A DNA stretch of 64,000 nt. Origin: an uncultured Pseudomonas sp. (GTDB lineage: Bacteria > Pseudomonadota > Gammaproteobacteria > Pseudomonadales > Pseudomonadaceae). The DNA lies in assembly GCA_943912755.1 (NCBI GenBank), contig CALTWF010000014.1, positions 10,743-74,742 on the forward strand, given 5' to 3'. The position numbers and the translations under genes were made by a program. Position 1 is the stretch's first letter. Each line of letters opens with the position of its first letter. Below are positions 8,362-15,964 of this stretch, piece by piece. The notes beneath the pieces were generated by a model. That model saw only the letters and a program-made list of their open reading frames with translations. It did not search any database and had not been told where the DNA came from.

Positions 8362-9309
8362 TTATTCAGCCCATTCAAGGTCCCCGGTGAACAGCACGGT
8401 CAGCCAGCGGTCCGGCCCTTCGCCGCCGATGGCGTTGCCGATCTCGTCGCGCCAGGCATCCCATTCGGCGATGGTGCGCGCCGGCATCTCGGCCGGGACG
8501 ATGAAGAACAGCTCGATCTCCCGCGAGCGCCCGACCTTGGCCACGTAGGTGCGATAGCCGAGCATGCCGTGCCGTTCGACGAAGGCCTGGGCCACCTCGT
8601 CGACGTGCTGCTTGAGGTCGGCCGGGGTGACCAGGAACATGTCCGCCAGCGCCTGGCGGATCACCGACAGCGGCAGCGGAATGATCACCAGGCACACCAG
8701 GCCGAGCACCGCCGGGTCGATATAGGGCGAGATCCATTCCCACTCGGTGCCCTGCACCGCGATACCGACGCAGAAAGCGATCAGCAGCGCGGCGGTGATG
8801 CTCGCCGACATCACCCAGCCCTTGACGTCCATGCGCACGAAGTCGGAGTTGATCCTGCGGTTGGCCCGGGCTTCGAGGATGGCGATGGTCAGGCAGGCGA
8901 TCACCGTCAGCACCGCGTAGATCAGCGCCAGGCCGAACTCCAGGTCGCGGCCGCCTTCGAGCAAGCTGAGCACGGCGTTGATCAGGGCGTAGATGGCCAC
9001 GCCAGTGAGCAGGATGCCGTTCAGTGCCAGCACCATCGGCTCCAGGTGCCAGAAGCCCATGGTGAAACGCTCGCGCAGCTTGCGCGACATGCGCGCGCTG
9101 CGGGTGTGCGCGGTGATCAGCCGCACCACCACCAGCGACAGCCCGCTCATGCTGGCGTCGACCAGCGAGTAGACGCCGTCGAAGACGATCGAGAACGAGC
9201 CCGAGGCCACGCCGAAACCGATACCGATCAGGGCGATGAACAGGGTGACGGCGATGGAGGTGCGCAGTACCCCCTGTTCATCGCGCAGATCGAAAAACGC
9301 AGTTGCCAC
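8362..9309 (-). CDS. Cation diffusion facilitator family transporter
   Basis: The 315-aa inner-membrane protein has about six hydrophobic segments and a C-terminal soluble domain (about residues 225-315). The second hydrophobic segment carries the acidic residues FDGVYSLVDAS in the position where CDF exporters coordinate the metal, and a further Asp lies in FVRMDVKGW. These replace the usual His/Asp pairs of zinc exporters, so zinc export is not certain. The gene lies between sulP and a chemoreceptor on the same strand, with gaps of 99 and 32 bases. Family membership is likely; the substrate is unknown. Confidence 0.78.
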   Translation of the reverse strand: MATAFFDLRDEQGVLRTSIAVTLFIALIGIGFGVASGSFSIVFDGVYSLVDASMSGLSLVVVRLITAHTRSARMSRKLRERFTMGFWHLEPMVLALNGILLTGVAIYALINAVLSLLEGGRDLEFGLALIYAVLTVIACLTIAILEARANRRINSDFVRMDVKGWVMSASITAALLIAFCVGIAVQGTEWEWISPYIDPAVLGLVCLVIIPLPLSVIRQALADMFLVTPADLKQHVDEVAQAFVERHGMLGYRTYVAKVGRSREIELFFIVPAEMPARTIAEWDAWRDEIGNAIGGEGPDRWLTVLFTGDLEWAE

Positions 9310-9324
9310 AAAGGCCTCCTAAAT

Positions 9325-9351
9325 CAAAAAACACCGGGCCATCAGACCCGG
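9325..9351 (-). terminator. Terminator at the end of the chemoreceptor gene
   Basis: On the minus strand CCGGG...CCCGG pair across an eight-base loop, followed by a T-rich run (TGTTTTTTG). The stem overlaps the stop codon of the chemoreceptor gene. It is short but correctly placed. Confidence 0.55.
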
Positions 9352-11408
9352 AATTGCTCCATCAGCGCCTGCTGCTGGTTGGCCAGGCGGTTCAGTGCCT
9401 GACTGATGCGCGCCGACTCATCGGCCTGGCCGGACAGCGATTCGGTGACGTCGCGGATCCCGGCGACATTGCGATTGACCTCCTCGGCCACGGCGCTCTG
9501 TTCCTCGGCGGCGGAGGCGATCTGCAGGTTCATGTCGCTGATCACCGTGACCGCCTCGCCAACCCGTTGCAGTGCCGGCACCGCCTGTTCCATGCGCTCG
9601 ACGCTGGCCCGGGCCTGGCGCTGGCCGTCGTTCATCGCCTCGACCACGCCCTGGGTGCCGCCCTGTAGAGCTTCGATCACCTGGCGGATTTCTTCCACCG
9701 AGACCTGGGTGCGTTGTGCCAGGTTGCGCACTTCGTCGGCAACCACGGCAAACCCGCGCCCGGCCTCGCCGGCCCGGGCCGCCTCGATGGCGGCATTGAG
9801 GGCGAGCAGGTTGGTCTGCTCGGCAATGGCGCGGATCACTTCCAGCACCGAGCCGATCTGCTCGCTGCGCCCGGCCAGGGCGCGGACCCGATCCATGGCC
9901 AGGTCCATGTCGGCGGCCAACCGGTCGATGGCCTGGCGGGTGATGCCGACCAGCTCCAGGCCTTCGCGGCTGGCCTGGTCGGCGCCGCGAGCGGCCTGGG
10001 CGGCCTGCGCGGCATTGTTGGCGACGTCGTGGGCGGTGGCGCTCATTTCATTGGCGGCGGTGGCCACCTGTTCGATCTCGCGCTGCTGCAACTGCATGCC
10101 GCTGCTGGTCTGGCTGGCGATGGCCGCCGACTGGTCGGCGGTACCGCGGGCCTCTTGCAGCGAGCCTTTGACCTGGACGATCACCGGTTGCAGTTTGTCG
10201 AGGAAGCGGTTGAACCAGCCGCTCAACTGGCCCAGCTCGTCGTCCCGGGAATACTCCAGGCGCTGGGTCAGGTCGCCGTCGCCACTGGCGATCTCGCGCA
10301 GGCGTCCGGCCACGGCGAGGATCGGCCGGGTCACGCCGCGGGCGGTCAGCCAGATCAGCACCAGGCCGGCCAGGGCGGTGACCAGGGCGATCAGCAGGTT
10401 GCTCAGGTTGGCGCTCTGGTTACTGGCATCCAGGCGCTGGTTGAGCTGGATGGCCGGCGCCAGCAGGACCGACTGGGGAATCTCCAGCAGCACCTGCCAG
10501 GGGGCAGCGTCGGGAATCGGGGCAAACGGCCGGCTGGCCCGCATCAGGCCGTTTTCCGCGGCGGGTGGCAGCGGTTTGCTCAGTTGCGTGGCATCGGCGC
10601 TGTGCCCGGCCAGCAGCCCGGCGGGGCTGACGATGCTGACCTGGCCCTGGCCGTCGAAGAGTTCCTGGCGGCCGGCCAGGGCCAGTTGCTGGAGGTTGTC
10701 CAGGCCGATATCGAGGCCGACCACGCCGACCACCTTGCCGTGGTCCAGCAGGGGCAGGGCGATGCTGGTCATCAGCACTTGCTTGCCGTTGACCTCGTCG
10801 AAGTACGGGTCGAGCACGCAGGCTTTTGCCGTTTCCAGCGGGCAGGTCAGCCAGCGGTTATAGGGCGAGCCGTTGGCGCCGATGCTGGTGTCGCCAAGCA
10901 TGGACTCGGGCATGGCTTCCGACTCCAGCTGGCCTTCGGCATTGCGCGACCAGTACAGCGAGAAGCGCCCGCTGTCGTTGCTGCCCTGTTCGGCCTGGCC
11001 GGCGAAACGGGCGTCCTGCCGGTCCAGCTGGTCGGGCTGGAACACCAGGTACAGGCCGATCAGGTCGCGATTGCCTTCCAGTGCGGCGCGGGCCTGGGTC
11101 ACCAGGGCGCTGCGCAGGTCGCCGTCGCCGCGCTCGCGCAGTACCCGGGCCAGGCGGGCGAAGCCATTGCCGTACTGGTAGGCGTCCATGAAGTAGCGCT
11201 GGATGCGCAGCGCCTGGGTTTCGCCGTGGGCCTGCAGGCGCAGGCGGGCGTTATGGTCGAGCAGCTCGGTGTTGGCCTGGAATACCTCGGCCGCACTGCG
11301 CCGCGATTGGCTCAGCGAGGTGAGCGCAAGGACGATGACGATGGCCAGCAGGCACAGGCCGGCGAGCAGGATGATCTTCCACTGGATGGACAGGCGGCGC
11401 GGGAGCAT
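9342..11408 (-). CDS. Methyl-accepting chemotaxis protein, double Cache type
   Basis: The 688-aa transmembrane chemoreceptor has a first membrane span near residues 11-31. A large periplasmic dCache-type sensor covers about 40-335, with VVGVVGLDIGLDNLQQLAL as a typical Cache strand region. A second span lies near 340-360 and is followed by a HAMP domain with ARGVTRPILAVAGRLREIA. The cytoplasmic signalling domain covers about 420-688, including the hairpin tip GFAVVADEVRNLAQRTQVSV that contacts CheA/CheW. Cache sensors in pseudomonads often bind amino acids, amines or organic acids. The putrescine importer gene next to it makes an amine ligand worth testing, but that is only context. Confidence 0.93.
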   Translation of the reverse strand: MLPRRLSIQWKIILLAGLCLLAIVIVLALTSLSQSRRSAAEVFQANTELLDHNARLRLQAHGETQALRIQRYFMDAYQYGNGFARLARVLRERGDGDLRSALVTQARAALEGNRDLIGLYLVFQPDQLDRQDARFAGQAEQGSNDSGRFSLYWSRNAEGQLESEAMPESMLGDTSIGANGSPYNRWLTCPLETAKACVLDPYFDEVNGKQVLMTSIALPLLDHGKVVGVVGLDIGLDNLQQLALAGRQELFDGQGQVSIVSPAGLLAGHSADATQLSKPLPPAAENGLMRASRPFAPIPDAAPWQVLLEIPQSVLLAPAIQLNQRLDASNQSANLSNLLIALVTALAGLVLIWLTARGVTRPILAVAGRLREIASGDGDLTQRLEYSRDDELGQLSGWFNRFLDKLQPVIVQVKGSLQEARGTADQSAAIASQTSSGMQLQQREIEQVATAANEMSATAHDVANNAAQAAQAARGADQASREGLELVGITRQAIDRLAADMDLAMDRVRALAGRSEQIGSVLEVIRAIAEQTNLLALNAAIEAARAGEAGRGFAVVADEVRNLAQRTQVSVEEIRQVIEALQGGTQGVVEAMNDGQRQARASVERMEQAVPALQRVGEAVTVISDMNLQIASAAEEQSAVAEEVNRNVAGIRDVTESLSGQADESARISQALNRLANQQQALMEQFRV

Positions 11409-11437
11409 GGGGGTGTTTCCTTCTCGGTCATGAACAA

Positions 11438-11458
11438 CGCCCGCGCTCGGCGCGGGCG
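11438..11458 (-). terminator. Hairpin terminator after the putrescine importer gene
   Basis: CGCCCGCGC and GCGCGGGCG form a perfect 9-bp stem with a TCG loop. On the minus strand TTGTT follows. It lies between the importer gene and the chemoreceptor gene and probably separates the two transcripts at least in part. Confidence 0.6.
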
Positions 11459-11474
11459 TGGTCGACAGGCGGTC

Positions 11475-12827
11475 TCACTCGGCAATGTAGCTGGGCGGTG
11501 CAACCCGGAACGACTTGGTCAGCCAGGCCAGGTAGAGCAGGCCGCACAGGGCCCAGATCCCGCCGAACAGCAGCGAGTGCGCATTCAGGTCGAGCCAGAG
11601 CACGGCGATGATGCAGAAGCCGATGGTGGGCAGGGCCAGGTACTTGAGCTTGTTCCCCAGGCCCTTGTTCATGCCCTGGCGCACGTAGCAGTGATTGATG
11701 ACCGACAGGTTGACGAAGCTGAACGCCACCAGCGCACCGAAGTTGATGATCGAGGTGGCGGTGACCAGGTCGAAGAAGATCGCCGACAGCGAGATGAAGC
11801 CGACGATGACGATATTCAGCACCGGGGTCTTGTAGCGCGGGTGCAGGCGGGCGAACAGGCGGTGCGGGATCACCTTGTCGCGGCCCATCACGTAGAGCAG
11901 GCGTGACACGCTGGTTTGCGAGGCGAGGCCCGAGGCGATGGTGTTGATTACGGTGCAGGCGATGAAGATCGACTGGAACAGCTTGCCGCCGACGTACAGG
12001 GCGATTTCCGGCAGGGCGGCTTCGTGGTCCTGGAAGCGCTCCATGGTCGGGAAATAGGCCTGGATGAAGAACGAGGTGAGGATGAATACCGCGCCGCCGA
12101 TCAGGGCGGTGAGGAAGATCGCCCGGGGGATGGTCTTTTCCGGCTGCCGGGTCTCTTCCGACAGGGTGGTCACCGCGTCGAAGCCGAGGAAGGAGAAGCA
12201 CAGGATGGTCGCCCCGGCCATCAGCGCGCTGAATTGGGTCTTGTCATCGCTGAACGGGGCCAGGCTCCACGGCGTGCCCAGGCCTTCGCCCTGGTGCAGG
12301 CCGCGCCAGCACAGGTAGATGAACACCGACATGATGACGATCTGCACGCCGACGAACAGCACGTTGAAGCTCGCCACCAGGTTGATGCTGCGGATGTTGA
12401 TCAGGCTGATCAGGGTGACGAAGCCGGCCACCCAGACCCACTCCGGCACCTCGGGGAACATCGCCGACAGGTACAGCTTGGCCAGCAAGGCGTTGACCAT
12501 CGGCAGCAGCAGGTAGTCCAGCAACGACGACCAGCCCACCAGGAAGCCGACATGGGGGTTGATGGCCTTTTGCGTGTAGGTGTACGCCGAGCCCGATTGC
12601 GGGAAATGCCGCACCAGGATGCCGTAGCTCAGGGCGGTGAACAGGATCCCGGTCAGGGCCAGGATGTAGGCGCTGGGGACATGCCCGGAGGTGAGGCCGG
12701 AGACGATGCCGAAGGTGTCGAACACGGTCATCGGCGTGAGGTACGCCAGGCCGATGATCACCACCTGCCACAGGCGCAGGGACTTGCGCAGTTGATGGTT
12801 GCCGTGGGTGCTGTGCTCAGGCTGCAT
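11475..12827 (-). CDS. puuP: Putrescine importer, APC family
   Basis: The 450-aa inner-membrane permease has about twelve hydrophobic spans. The N-terminal stretch LRKSLRLWQVVIIGLAYL and later segments such as GATILCFSFLGFDAVTTLSE and ALPEIALYVGGKLFQSIF match the E. coli PuuP/PlaP putrescine symporters closely from memory, and the length agrees. It should import putrescine with protons or sodium as a carbon and nitrogen source. No other puu gene is in view; the chemoreceptor gene lies downstream on the same strand. AGGAG precedes the ATG at a rather long spacing. PuuP and PlaP cannot be separated by eye. Confidence 0.88.
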   Translation of the reverse strand: MQPEHSTHGNHQLRKSLRLWQVVIIGLAYLTPMTVFDTFGIVSGLTSGHVPSAYILALTGILFTALSYGILVRHFPQSGSAYTYTQKAINPHVGFLVGWSSLLDYLLLPMVNALLAKLYLSAMFPEVPEWVWVAGFVTLISLINIRSINLVASFNVLFVGVQIVIMSVFIYLCWRGLHQGEGLGTPWSLAPFSDDKTQFSALMAGATILCFSFLGFDAVTTLSEETRQPEKTIPRAIFLTALIGGAVFILTSFFIQAYFPTMERFQDHEAALPEIALYVGGKLFQSIFIACTVINTIASGLASQTSVSRLLYVMGRDKVIPHRLFARLHPRYKTPVLNIVIVGFISLSAIFFDLVTATSIINFGALVAFSFVNLSVINHCYVRQGMNKGLGNKLKYLALPTIGFCIIAVLWLDLNAHSLLFGGIWALCGLLYLAWLTKSFRVAPPSYIAE

Positions 12828-13221
12828 GCGGGCGCTGCTCCTGTACCGGGACCACGGAAGGAGGGTACGACGGGCACGACAGGGTCGAACGAAGGGGCTC
12901 CATGTTGTTCACCTTTTATGTTGGAGCTTGGAATGGGCGCGGGCGAAGCGCCGGTATCACTGGCTGGACCGGACCGGGAAAACGAGCGAGCGGGGACGAC
13001 GCGCGGGCGTCAGGGAAGCGGCGCTGTTGTTCTTCGATGATCGGACGCTGGGCAAGGTGGGAAAAATAAGAAACGAAAGGGGTGGGGTGCGTCAAGTAAA
13101 TCGTTACATTATTTTTCTTTCATGGGGTTTTTTACGAATTTTGTTGTGTTTTTTTAACCGTGTGTCGGTGGAATTTGTTTTTTGTACGATTTTTGTGATC
13201 GTAAAAATTTACGTTTGCGGG
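12828..13221. other. Gene-free stretch, AT-rich in its second half
   Basis: The first part, next to puuP, is ordinary GC-rich leader DNA. From about 13060 to 13215 the sequence becomes strongly AT-rich, with long T runs and an imperfect palindrome CGTAAAAATTTACG at 13200-13213. No convincing gene is seen on either strand. The contrast with the surroundings, the adjacent hicB remnant and the tRNA suggest leftover foreign DNA. Confidence 0.6.
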
Positions 13222-13545
13222 CTAGGCGTCTTGCAGGACCTTGAGTGCTGCGCCAGCCAGGAACCCGGAGCGACTGCGTTGTTCCGGATGGTGCCTCACG
13301 TATTCGTCAATTCGATTCAAGAGGTGCCGGGGCAGGGTGATGTTGAGTTTCTCGGCTTTTCCGAGGTATTTGGTCACATCGATATCGACGACTGCCCAGA
13401 TACAGCCCGCGAACTCCGGGTTGCTCGCGTGATGGGTAACGGTTCGCGCTACAGGAATGTTCGTGCGGTCCTCGGCGAGCAGTTCCAGATGGCCTTCGAT
13501 GGCTTTATCAGTGGTTTCCGAATGAGTATGTCGGACGAATCCCAA
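13222..13545 (-). pseudogene. hicB: Truncated HicB-type antitoxin
   Basis: The 107 codons from a TTG at 13545 match the rear two thirds of HicB antitoxins. KAIEGHLELLAED, NPEFAGCIWAVVDIDVTKYL and KAEKLNITLPRHLLNRIDEY (the ribbon-helix-helix DNA-binding part) are all recognisable, ending in RSRSGFLAGAALKVLQ. About 30-35 N-terminal residues, which form most of the RNase-like fold that binds the toxin, are missing; a TAG stands three codons upstream of the TTG. No hicA toxin is found on either side. It is therefore most likely a decayed toxin-antitoxin module. It ends just beyond the 3' side of tRNA-Gly, a common site for island insertion. Confidence 0.75.
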
Positions 13546-13606
13546 GCATTGCTATCAAGCCGGTCTGGGATATTTGGAGAGTTGGTCAATCAGGCAGGAG
13601 GGAATC

Positions 13607-13680
13607 TGGAGCGGGTGAAGGGAATCGAACCCTCGTTATCAGCTTGGGAAGCTGGAGTAATGCCATTATACGACACCCGC
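13607..13680 (-). tRNA. tRNA-Gly (anticodon CCC)
   Basis: The 74-base gene reads GCGGGTGTCGTATAATGGCA at its 5' end (13680) and finishes ...CACCCGCT plus an encoded CCA at 13607. The acceptor stem GCGGGTG/CACCCGC is perfect. The T arm is GAGGG-TTCGATT-CCCTT, with the loop TTCGATT. The anticodon loop TTCCCAA gives CCC. The layout matches E. coli tRNA-Gly(CCC). The 3' end faces the hicB remnant. Confidence 0.96.
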
Positions 13681-13829
13681 GCAGGGCCACTTTGTACCAG
13701 AACATTGCGGCGATTTGAAGCGTTATCTCGGTGAAGCCACGTTGCAACCTGTAGCGCCGGGGCGGTGATCTTCCTTCTGCCCGGTCGGGCCGATGATTCC
13801 GCTGGCCGGGCTACAGGCGCCCGCTTTCT

Positions 13830-14711
13830 TCAGATAGCCAATGCATGCTGGCCCTGCACGTGCTGGTAGCGGGTGCGTTGCTCACGCTGCGGCTTGAGGA
13901 AACCCAGCAGCGCGGCGCGGGTGTCGCGGCAGGCCGATTTGTTTTCCATGTCGAGGAAGTGCCCGGCGCTGCGGATCTCGCTGAAGTGCGAGTTGCGCAC
14001 ATGCCGGCTGAACTGCCGCGCATCGGCGATGGTGGTGTATTCGTCCCACTCGCCGTTGATGAACAGCACCGGAATGTCGATGGCCTGCGCCGCGCTCAGG
14101 GCTTTCTCCAGGTCGTGATCGAGCACCTGGTGGATGTGGAAGTGCATCTGCGCGTATTCGTGGGTGTCCAGGCTGCTGACGTGGCGGTAGTTGAAGCGCT
14201 TGAACAACGGCGGCAGGTACTTGCCGATGGTGTCGTTGACCAGGTTGCCGACCTCGTAGCGGTCGCAGTCGCTGAGGTACTTCGAGCCGCGCTCCAGATA
14301 GTCGCGCATCGGTTCGTTGATCACCGGCGAGAACGAGCTGACCACCGCCCGCTCGATGCGCCGCGGCTTGTGGGCCAGGGCCATGAGGGTGCAGGCACCG
14401 CCCCAGGAGAACGACATGACCTGGTCGGCAGCGAAATGGTCGATCAGTTCGAGGAGGATCTGCCCCTCGGTTTCCTTGGTCAGCAAACGCTCGTGGTGGT
14501 TGTGCGGCTTCGACTTGCCGGCATACGGCTGGTCGTAGAGCACCACGTTGAACTGCGGATGCAGGTTGCGCACCGCCTGGGCGAAAGACGCGGTGGTGGC
14601 CAGCGAGCCGTTGATCAGGATGATCGTCTTCTCGGCTTCTTGCGAACGGTAGAACTCCGTGTAAACCCGGTACTGCCCCTGTATATCCAGCACAGCGATT
14701 TCTGGCCTCAT
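13830..14711 (-). CDS. phaG: (R)-3-hydroxydecanoyl-ACP:CoA transacylase-type enzyme PhaG
   Basis: The 293-aa alpha/beta-hydrolase-fold protein links fatty acid synthesis to medium-chain polyhydroxyalkanoate production, giving 3-hydroxyacyl units from sugars. MRPEIAVLDIQGQYRVYTEF, then IILINGSLATTASFAQ, NVVLYDQPYAGKS and FSWGGACTLMALA match P. putida PhaG closely from memory, and the length agrees (295 aa). The rhamnolipid enzyme RhlA is the nearest alternative, but the N-terminus is PhaG-like. The start at 14711 is chosen over 14762 because CAGGAG precedes it. The gene stands alone beside tRNA-Gly. Confidence 0.9.
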   Translation of the reverse strand: MRPEIAVLDIQGQYRVYTEFYRSQEAEKTIILINGSLATTASFAQAVRNLHPQFNVVLYDQPYAGKSKPHNHHERLLTKETEGQILLELIDHFAADQVMSFSWGGACTLMALAHKPRRIERAVVSSFSPVINEPMRDYLERGSKYLSDCDRYEVGNLVNDTIGKYLPPLFKRFNYRHVSSLDTHEYAQMHFHIHQVLDHDLEKALSAAQAIDIPVLFINGEWDEYTTIADARQFSRHVRNSHFSEIRSAGHFLDMENKSACRDTRAALLGFLKPQREQRTRYQHVQGQHALAI

Positions 14712-15016
14712 GTCATCGACTCCTGGCGCAAAAAAAGGGTATCCGTCCAAGCAAGCTTGCACGTTCTATGTGACAGGTAGGCATACGCCTTGAAGTGAAT
14801 CGAGGGGCCCTTGTCGATCCGTTACAGGCCTGGTCGACGGGTGTTGTTCTAGGTGGGCGATTCCACTGGACGCCCGCGCATCGAGGTGCGGGTCGCCAGC
14901 GAAAAGGTGTCTTGGACTACGAGCGTGACTGTTGAGTCACATGAAGACCGACGATTCGATTCAAGCAGTCGATCGACGATGCCGCAAGTGCCGTTCGGGC
15001 AATTGCCTGATTTTTT
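14712..15016. other. phaG upstream region; no gene seen
   Basis: About 305 bases separate phaG and rsuA, both on the minus strand, and should hold the phaG promoter. A perfect GGCAATTGCC palindrome near 14999-15008 followed by a run of T lies next to the rsuA stop, but the T run is on the plus side. It is therefore not a proper rsuA terminator. No coding signal is visible. Confidence 0.5.
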
Positions 15017-15709
15017 TCAGATCGCCTGGATCTCGTCCTGGCGCAGTGCGCGGTACTGCCCCGGCAGCAGTTGTGGGTCGAGTTCGAGCGGGCCCATACG
15101 CTCGCGGTGCAGCCGCACGACCTTGTTGTCGTAGTGGCCGAACATGCGTTTCACCTGGTGGTAACGCCCCTCGATAATGCCGAGTCTGGCGCTATGGCTG
15201 CCGAGAAGAATCAGTTCAGCAGGCTGGGTCGTGAGGTCTTCGAAAGCGAAGTAGAAACCCTCGCGGAAACGCTCGATGTAGTGGGTTTCGATCGGCTGTT
15301 CGGTCTCGACGTAATAGACCTTGGGCAGCTTGGTTTGCGGCTGGGTCAGCCGGCGCGACCACTGGCCGTCGTTGGTCAGGATCAGCAGGCCGGTGGTGTT
15401 GAAGTCGAGGCGGCCGGCGATGTGCAGGTCGTCCTTGTCCGGCTCGTCGATCAGGTCGAGCACGGTGCGGTGTTGCGGGTCGCGGGTGGCGCTGACGCAG
15501 CCGGCGGGCTTGTGCAGCATGAAATAGCGCGCCGGGTGCCCGGCCTGGATCACCTCCTGGTCCACCTCGACCCGGCTGAAGATGCGCACTTCGTGCCGGG
15601 GGTCGCTGACCGCCTCGCCGTCCACCCGCACGCGCCGCTCCACCAGCAGCAGGCGCACTTGCTGGCGATTGAAGCAGGGCAGGTTGGCGAGAAAGCGGTC
15701 AAGGCGCAT
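15017..15709 (-). CDS. rsuA: 16S rRNA pseudouridine(516) synthase
   Basis: The 230-aa enzyme isomerises uridine 516 of 16S rRNA. An N-terminal S4 RNA-binding domain (MRLDRFLANLPCFNRQQVRL) is followed by the catalytic domain with GRLDFNTTGLLILTNDG, where the Asp is the catalytic residue. GRYHQVKRMFGHYDNKVVRL is the second conserved RsuA/RluE block. The start at 15709 aligns with E. coli RsuA (231 aa); an ATG seven codons upstream is less likely. It is the last gene of a run on the minus strand after a diguanylate cyclase and a small CWC protein. RluE is an alternative within the same family. Confidence 0.9.
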   Translation of the reverse strand: MRLDRFLANLPCFNRQQVRLLLVERRVRVDGEAVSDPRHEVRIFSRVEVDQEVIQAGHPARYFMLHKPAGCVSATRDPQHRTVLDLIDEPDKDDLHIAGRLDFNTTGLLILTNDGQWSRRLTQPQTKLPKVYYVETEQPIETHYIERFREGFYFAFEDLTTQPAELILLGSHSARLGIIEGRYHQVKRMFGHYDNKVVRLHRERMGPLELDPQLLPGQYRALRQDEIQAI

Positions 15710-15742
15710 GGCGGACAGGCAAGCGGGCAAAGGGCGCGCAGT

Positions 15743-15964
15743 TTAGCGCTTCGGGGTGGTCTCGGCAGCCTTCAGTTGCTCGTCCACCCGTGCGCAGGAC
15801 GGGCACAGGCAGGCGGCATTACGCAGCTCGGCGGGCAGCGCTTCGAGCACTGCCGGATCGATGCTGACGCTGTAGCACCAGCAGGCGCGGTCGGCCGTGC
15901 GTGGGTCGGCGAGGGTGCAGAGGTTGCTGGCGCCACAGGCGGGACAACGGCTGGTATCAGGCAT
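15743..15964 (-). CDS. Cysteine-rich CWC family small protein
   Basis: The 73-aa protein begins MPDTSRCPACGASNLC and contains RACWCYSVSID and ACLCPSCARVDE, giving several CxxC or CxC pairs typical of the CWC family, probably a zinc site. The function is unknown. The ATG at 15964 overlaps the end of the diguanylate cyclase gene by 8 bases, so it is translated with it. rsuA follows 33 bases downstream. Confidence 0.8.
   Translation of the reverse strand: MPDTSRCPACGASNLCTLADPRTADRACWCYSVSIDPAVLEALPAELRNAACLCPSCARVDEQLKAAETTPKR

Noticed and set aside
9714..11906. 730-codon open frame on the plus strand
   Set aside because: It lies opposite the chemoreceptor gene, has no recognisable domain and a Gln/Gly/Ala/Val-rich composition typical of antisense frames in GC-rich DNA.
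13222..13606. A complete hicAB toxin-antitoxin system
   Set aside because: No HicA (double-stranded RNA-binding-like, about 60 aa) frame was found on either side, and the antitoxin front part is missing.
12799..13734. 311-codon open frame on the plus strand across the AT-rich patch and the tRNA
   Set aside because: It runs through tRNA-Gly and antisense to hicB, which shows it is not a gene.
15000..15021. Terminator of rsuA
   Set aside because: The GGCAATTGCC palindrome is followed by T on the plus strand, while rsuA is on the minus strand, where the same bases read as A.
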